DNA of 64,000 nt from Fodinibacter sp963763015. Lineage in GTDB: Bacteria; Actinomycetota; Actinomycetes; Actinomycetales; Dermatophilaceae. Made by a program: the position numbers and the translations under genes. Each line of letters begins with the position of its first letter. Position 1 is the first letter of the stretch. The notes under the pieces were generated by a model. It did no database searches, was not told the DNA's origin, and saw nothing but the letters and a program-made list of their open reading frames with translations. The DNA is taken from positions 106,460-170,459 of the forward strand of contig CAVXML010000010.1 of NCBI GenBank assembly GCA_963763015.1, given 5' to 3'. Below, one piece after another: positions 60,465-64,000 of this stretch.

Positions 60465-63400
60465 GTGACCGTCGCCTCCTTCTCCGCCCAGCCCGCCGAC
60501 ACGGGTCTCTACCGTGCCGAGCACGAGCACGACGCGTGCGGGGTGGCCTTCGTGGCGACCATGCGGGGGAGCGCCGGCCACGACATCCTCGTCCACGCGC
60601 TGGACGCGCTGCGGAACCTCGACCACCGGGGCGCGACCGGTGCCGACCCCCTGGTGGGCGACGGCGCCGGCATCCTCACCCAGGTTCCCGACGCCTTCTT
60701 CAGGGCCGTGCTCGACGTCGAGCTGCCACCGGCGGGAGCCTACGCCGTGGGCATGGCCTACCTCCCGGTGGACGACGCCGAGCGCGCGGCCGCGGAGTCG
60801 AGGATCGAGGCGCTCGCGGCCGAGGAGGGCCTTCGCGTCCTGGCCTGGCGCGACGTCCCGGTGACCCCCGACCTCGTGGGCCGCGCGGCGCGTGACTGCA
60901 TGCCACGGTTCCGTCAGCTCTTCGTCGCCGCGCAGAGCGGGCTCTCCGGGATCGAGCTGGACCGGGTGGCGTTCTGCCTGAGGAAGCGTGCGGAGCACGA
61001 GGCGGCGGTGTACTTCCCCTCGCTCTCGGCCCGGACCGTGGTCTACAAGGGGATGCTGACGACCGGGCAGCTCGAGCCGTTCTTCCCGGACCTGTCCGAC
61101 GACCGGTTCGCCTCCGAGCTGGCCCTGGTCCACTCGCGCTTCTCGACCAACACCTTCCCGAGCTGGCCGCTGGCGCACCCCTACCGGCTCATCGCCCACA
61201 ACGGCGAGATCAACACCGTCAAGGGGAACCGCAACTGGATGCGGGCCCGAGAGAGCCAGATCAGGTCGGACGTCATCCCCGGCGACCTCGAGCGCGTCTT
61301 CCCCGTCTGCACCCCGGGCGCGTCGGACTCGGCGACGTTCGACGAGGTGCTCGAGCTGCTCCACCTCGGCGGCCGGTCGCTGCCGCACGCCGTCCTCATG
61401 ATGATTCCGGAGGCCTGGGAGAACCACGAGTCGATGGACCCGGCCCGCCGGGCGTTCTACGAGTTCCACTCGACGTTCATGGAGCCGTGGGACGGACCGG
61501 CCTGCGTCAGCTTCACCGACGGCACCGTGGTGGGCGCGGTCCTGGACCGCAACGGACTGCGTCCCGGCCGGTACTGGGTGACCGACGACGGCCTGGTCGT
61601 CCTCGCCTCCGAGTCGGGAGTCCTCGACCTCGAGCCCGAGCACGTCGTGCGGCGCGGCCGCCTCCAGCCGGGGCGGATGTTCCTCGTCGACACCGCCGCC
61701 GGCCGGATCGTCAGCGACGACGAGGTCAAGTCCTCGCTGGCGGCGGAGCACCCGTACGAGGAGTGGCTGCACGCCGGGCTGCTCGAGCTCGCCGACCTGC
61801 CCGAGCGAGAGCACATCATCCACACGGCATCCTCGGTCGCCCGGCGGCAGCGGACCTTCGGCTACACCGAGGAGGAGCTGCGGGTCCTCATCGCGCCGAT
61901 GGCCTGCACCGGGGCGGAGGCGCTGGGCTCCATGGGCACCGACACGCCCATCGCCGTGCTGTCCGAGCGCCCGCGGCTGGTGTTCGACTACTTCAGCCAG
62001 CTGTTCGCCCAGGTGACCAACCCGCCGCTCGACGCCATCCGCGAGGAGCTCGTCACCTCGCTCGGCTCGACGATCGGCCCCGAGGGCAACGTGCTGGCGG
62101 CCACGCCGGGACACGCCCGCCAGGTGGTCCTGCCCTTCCCCGTGCTCGACAACGACGAGCTCGCCAAGCTGGTCCACATCAACGCCGACGGCGACCTGCC
62201 CGGCTACGGCACCGTGGTGGTGCGCGGCACGTACGACGTCCACGGTGGCGAGGCGGCCCTGCGCGCGCGGCTCGAGGAGATCTTCGCCGAGGTGTCCGCC
62301 GCCATCGCCGGCGGAGCGCGGTTCGTCGTGCTCTCCGACCGCGACTCGGACCGGGACCTCGCCCCGATCCCGTCGCTGCTGCTCACGAGCGCCGTGCACC
62401 ACCACCTCATCCGTGAGAAGACCAGGACCCGGGTGGGCCTCCTCGTCGAGGCGGGTGACGTGCGGGAGGTGCACCACGTGGCGCTCCTCGTGGGCTACGG
62501 GGCGGCGGCGATCAACCCCTACCTCGCCATGGAGACGGTCGAGGACATGGTGCGACGCGGGGCCATCACCGAGGTCACCGAGGAGAAGGCGGTCGCCAAC
62601 CTCATCAAGGCGCTCGGCAAGGGCGTCCTCAAGGTGATGTCGAAGATGGGCATCTCGACCGTGGCGTCCTACCGCGGGGCCCAGGTCTTCGAGGCCATCG
62701 GCCTGTCGCAGGAGCTCGTCGACGAGTTCTTCACCGGCACCGTCAGCCAGCTCGGTGGGGTAGGGCTGGACGTCATCGCCGCCGAGACGGCTGCGCGGCA
62801 CGCCATGGCCTACCCGGCTGACGGCATCCGGCAGGCGCACCGCAAGCTCCTCGTCGGTGGCGAGTACCAGTGGCGCAGGGAGGGCGAGCCCCACCTCTTC
62901 GACCCCGAGACGGTGTTCCGTCTCCAGCACGCGACCCGGGCCCGGCGCTACGACGTCTTCAAGCAGTACACGCGCCGGGTCGACGAGCAGTCGGGGCGGC
63001 TGATGACCCTGCGCGGGCTCTTCGAGCTCGGCGGGGCCGAGCCACGTCCTCCGGTGCCGATCGACGAGGTCGAGCCGGTCTCCGAGATCGTCCAGCGGTT
63101 CAACACCGGGGCGATGAGCTACGGATCCATCAGCCAGGAGGCGCACGAGACCCTCGCGGTGGCGATGAACCGGCTCAAGGCCCGCTCGAACACCGGGGAG
63201 GGCGGCGAGGACGTCGAGCGCCTCATGGACCCGGCGCGCCGCTCGGCGATCAAGCAGGTGGCCTCGGGGCGCTTCGGCGTCACCTCGCTCTTCCTGACGC
63301 ACGCGGACGACATCCAGATCAAGATGGCCCAGGGAGCCAAGCCGGGCGAGGGCGGCCAGCTCCCGGGACAGAAGGTGTACCCATGGGTCGCCCGGACCCG

Positions 63401-64000
63401 CCACTCGACGCCCGGGGTGGGACTCATCAGCCCGCCGCCGCACCACGACATCTACTCCATCGAGGACCTCGCCCAGCTCATCCACGACCTGAAGAACGCC
63501 AACCCGAGCGCCCGGGTCCACGTCAAGCTCGTCTCCGAGGTCGGGGTGGGTACGGTCGCCGCCGGCGTGAGCAAGGCGCACGCCGACGTGGTGCTCATCT
63601 CCGGCCACGACGGCGGCACGGGCGCGAGCCCGCTGACCAGCCTGAAGCACGCGGGCGGGCCGTGGGAGCTCGGCCTCGCCGAGACCCAGCAGACCCTGGT
63701 CCTCAACGGTCTTCGCGACCGCATCGTCGTGCAGGTCGACGGGCAGATCAAGACGGGGCGCGACGTCGTGATCGCCGCTCTCCTCGGCGCCGAGGAGTTC
63801 GGCTTCGCGACCGCTCCGCTCGTCGTGTCGGGGTGCATCCTCATGCGGGTCTGCCACCTCGACACCTGTCCGGTCGGCATCGCCACGCAGAACCCGGAGC
63901 TGCGCGCCCGGTTCGCCGGGAGCCCGGAGTTCGTCGAGACGTTCTTCGAGTACATCGCCGAGGAGGTCCGCGAGCACCTCGCCGCCCTCGGCTTCCGGAG
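60465..64000 (+). CDS. gltB: Glutamate synthase large subunit, 3' end outside window
   Basis: The first 1178 codons of about 1510. Makes glutamate from glutamine and 2-oxoglutarate. A 24-residue propeptide precedes Cys25 (EHDACGVAF), the N-terminal nucleophile of the class II glutaminase domain, with LIAHNGEINT and RNGLRPGRYW further on. The central domain and the FMN-binding synthase barrel follow (NTGAMSYGSISQEAHE, GEGGQLPGQKV, LISGHDGGTGASP). The [3Fe-4S] cysteines are at 1124, 1130 and 1135 (GCILMRVCHLDTCPVG). The sequence ends inside the region before the C-terminal beta-helix domain. gltD is presumably downstream. Confidence 0.97.
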   Translation, partial: MTVASFSAQPADTGLYRAEHEHDACGVAFVATMRGSAGHDILVHALDALRNLDHRGATGADPLVGDGAGILTQVPDAFFRAVLDVELPPAGAYAVGMAYLPVDDAERAAAESRIEALAAEEGLRVLAWRDVPVTPDLVGRAARDCMPRFRQLFVAAQSGLSGIELDRVAFCLRKRAEHEAAVYFPSLSARTVVYKGMLTTGQLEPFFPDLSDDRFASELALVHSRFSTNTFPSWPLAHPYRLIAHNGEINTVKGNRNWMRARESQIRSDVIPGDLERVFPVCTPGASDSATFDEVLELLHLGGRSLPHAVLMMIPEAWENHESMDPARRAFYEFHSTFMEPWDGPACVSFTDGTVVGAVLDRNGLRPGRYWVTDDGLVVLASESGVLDLEPEHVVRRGRLQPGRMFLVDTAAGRIVSDDEVKSSLAAEHPYEEWLHAGLLELADLPEREHIIHTASSVARRQRTFGYTEEELRVLIAPMACTGAEALGSMGTDTPIAVLSERPRLVFDYFSQLFAQVTNPPLDAIREELVTSLGSTIGPEGNVLAATPGHARQVVLPFPVLDNDELAKLVHINADGDLPGYGTVVVRGTYDVHGGEAALRARLEEIFAEVSAAIAGGARFVVLSDRDSDRDLAPIPSLLLTSAVHHHLIREKTRTRVGLLVEAGDVREVHHVALLVGYGAAAINPYLAMETVEDMVRRGAITEVTEEKAVANLIKALGKGVLKVMSKMGISTVASYRGAQVFEAIGLSQELVDEFFTGTVSQLGGVGLDVIAAETAARHAMAYPADGIRQAHRKLLVGGEYQWRREGEPHLFDPETVFRLQHATRARRYDVFKQYTRRVDEQSGRLMTLRGLFELGGAEPRPPVPIDEVEPVSEIVQRFNTGAMSYGSISQEAHETLAVAMNRLKARSNTGEGGEDVERLMDPARRSAIKQVASGRFGVTSLFLTHADDIQIKMAQGAKPGEGGQLPGQKVYPWVARTRHSTPGVGLISPPPHHDIYSIEDLAQLIHDLKNANPSARVHVKLVSEVGVGTVAAGVSKAHADVVLISGHDGGTGASPLTSLKHAGGPWELGLAETQQTLVLNGLRDRIVVQVDGQIKTGRDVVIAALLGAEEFGFATAPLVVSGCILMRVCHLDTCPVGIATQNPELRARFAGSPEFVETFFEYIAEEVREHLAALGFR

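Noticed and set aside
60270..63977. Open frame of 1235 codons on the minus strand opposite gltB
   Set aside because: Shadow of gltB: in very G+C-rich DNA stops are rare, the translation is Arg/Gly/Val/His-rich with no domain, and the plus frame is unmistakable glutamate synthase.

Overview
The window is 64 kb of very G+C-rich DNA from an actinobacterial chromosome, probably a Micrococcineae of the Intrasporangiaceae type (Janibacter/Knoellia/Tetrasphaera-like). This rests on the third-position G/C bias, the many GTG starts, the marker genes (mihF, HGxxPAAW protein, trp-associated membrane protein, DUF948 pair before alaS, helicase-less priA) and the gene order. The family-level guess is inference. 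I see no rRNA, tRNA, CRISPR array, prophage or insertion sequence. Nearly everything is core metabolism and information processing.

Layout. 1-9.2 kb: 3' part of aspS, an AraC regulator/VOC pair, a leftward group (alpha/beta hydrolase; MMPL exporter coupled to a GNAT protein), rarA, a small lipoprotein and two small envelope-type proteins. 9.3-18 kb: alaS-ruvX-mltG-aroE-prepilin peptidase-aroC-aroK-aroB, mostly with overlapping stop/start codons. 18.2-21.2 kb: an exported intradiol dioxygenase-like lipoprotein, efp-nusB, dodecin and a PRC-barrel protein closed by a strong terminator hairpin. 21.6-31.7 kb: the complete UMP operon pyrR-pyrB-pyrC-carA-carB-pyrK-pyrD-pyrF behind a PyrR-type RNA element. 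31.8-34.3 kb: mihF-gmk-rpoZ-coaBC. 34.4-37.1 kb: a leftward pair of long coiled-coil proteins (one DivIVA-like). 37.2-44.8 kb: metK, priA, def-fmt-rsmB, and rpe with a pentapeptide-repeat protein. 44.9-47.6 kb: FMN riboswitch-ribM, then hisE-hisG-PH protein. 47.6-50.7 kb: an ArsR/SRPBCC pair with a palindromic operator, converging on an MFS exporter and a P-loop kinase. 50.8-58.1 kb: hisF, a Pr6Pr membrane protein, then hisI-trpE-(trp membrane protein)-HGxxPAAW-trpC-trpB-trpA. 58.1-64 kb: a MauE/DoxX membrane protein, a DsbA-like thioredoxin-fold protein, lgt, and gltB running off the window.

Two sequence signals cut across the genes. (1) The octamer GKATGCCG (complement CGGCATMC) occurs about 73 times by my hand count and appears to force otherwise rare codons (GAT, TAT, GCA). 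I regard it as the most unusual feature here. (2) At least ten genes have a TANNNT box ending 6-8 nt before the start codon, the signature of leaderless transcription, in two places directly abutting the terminator hairpin of the preceding gene. A third oddity is an 85-nt palindromic element lying in frame in the linker between the two catalytic halves of coaBC.
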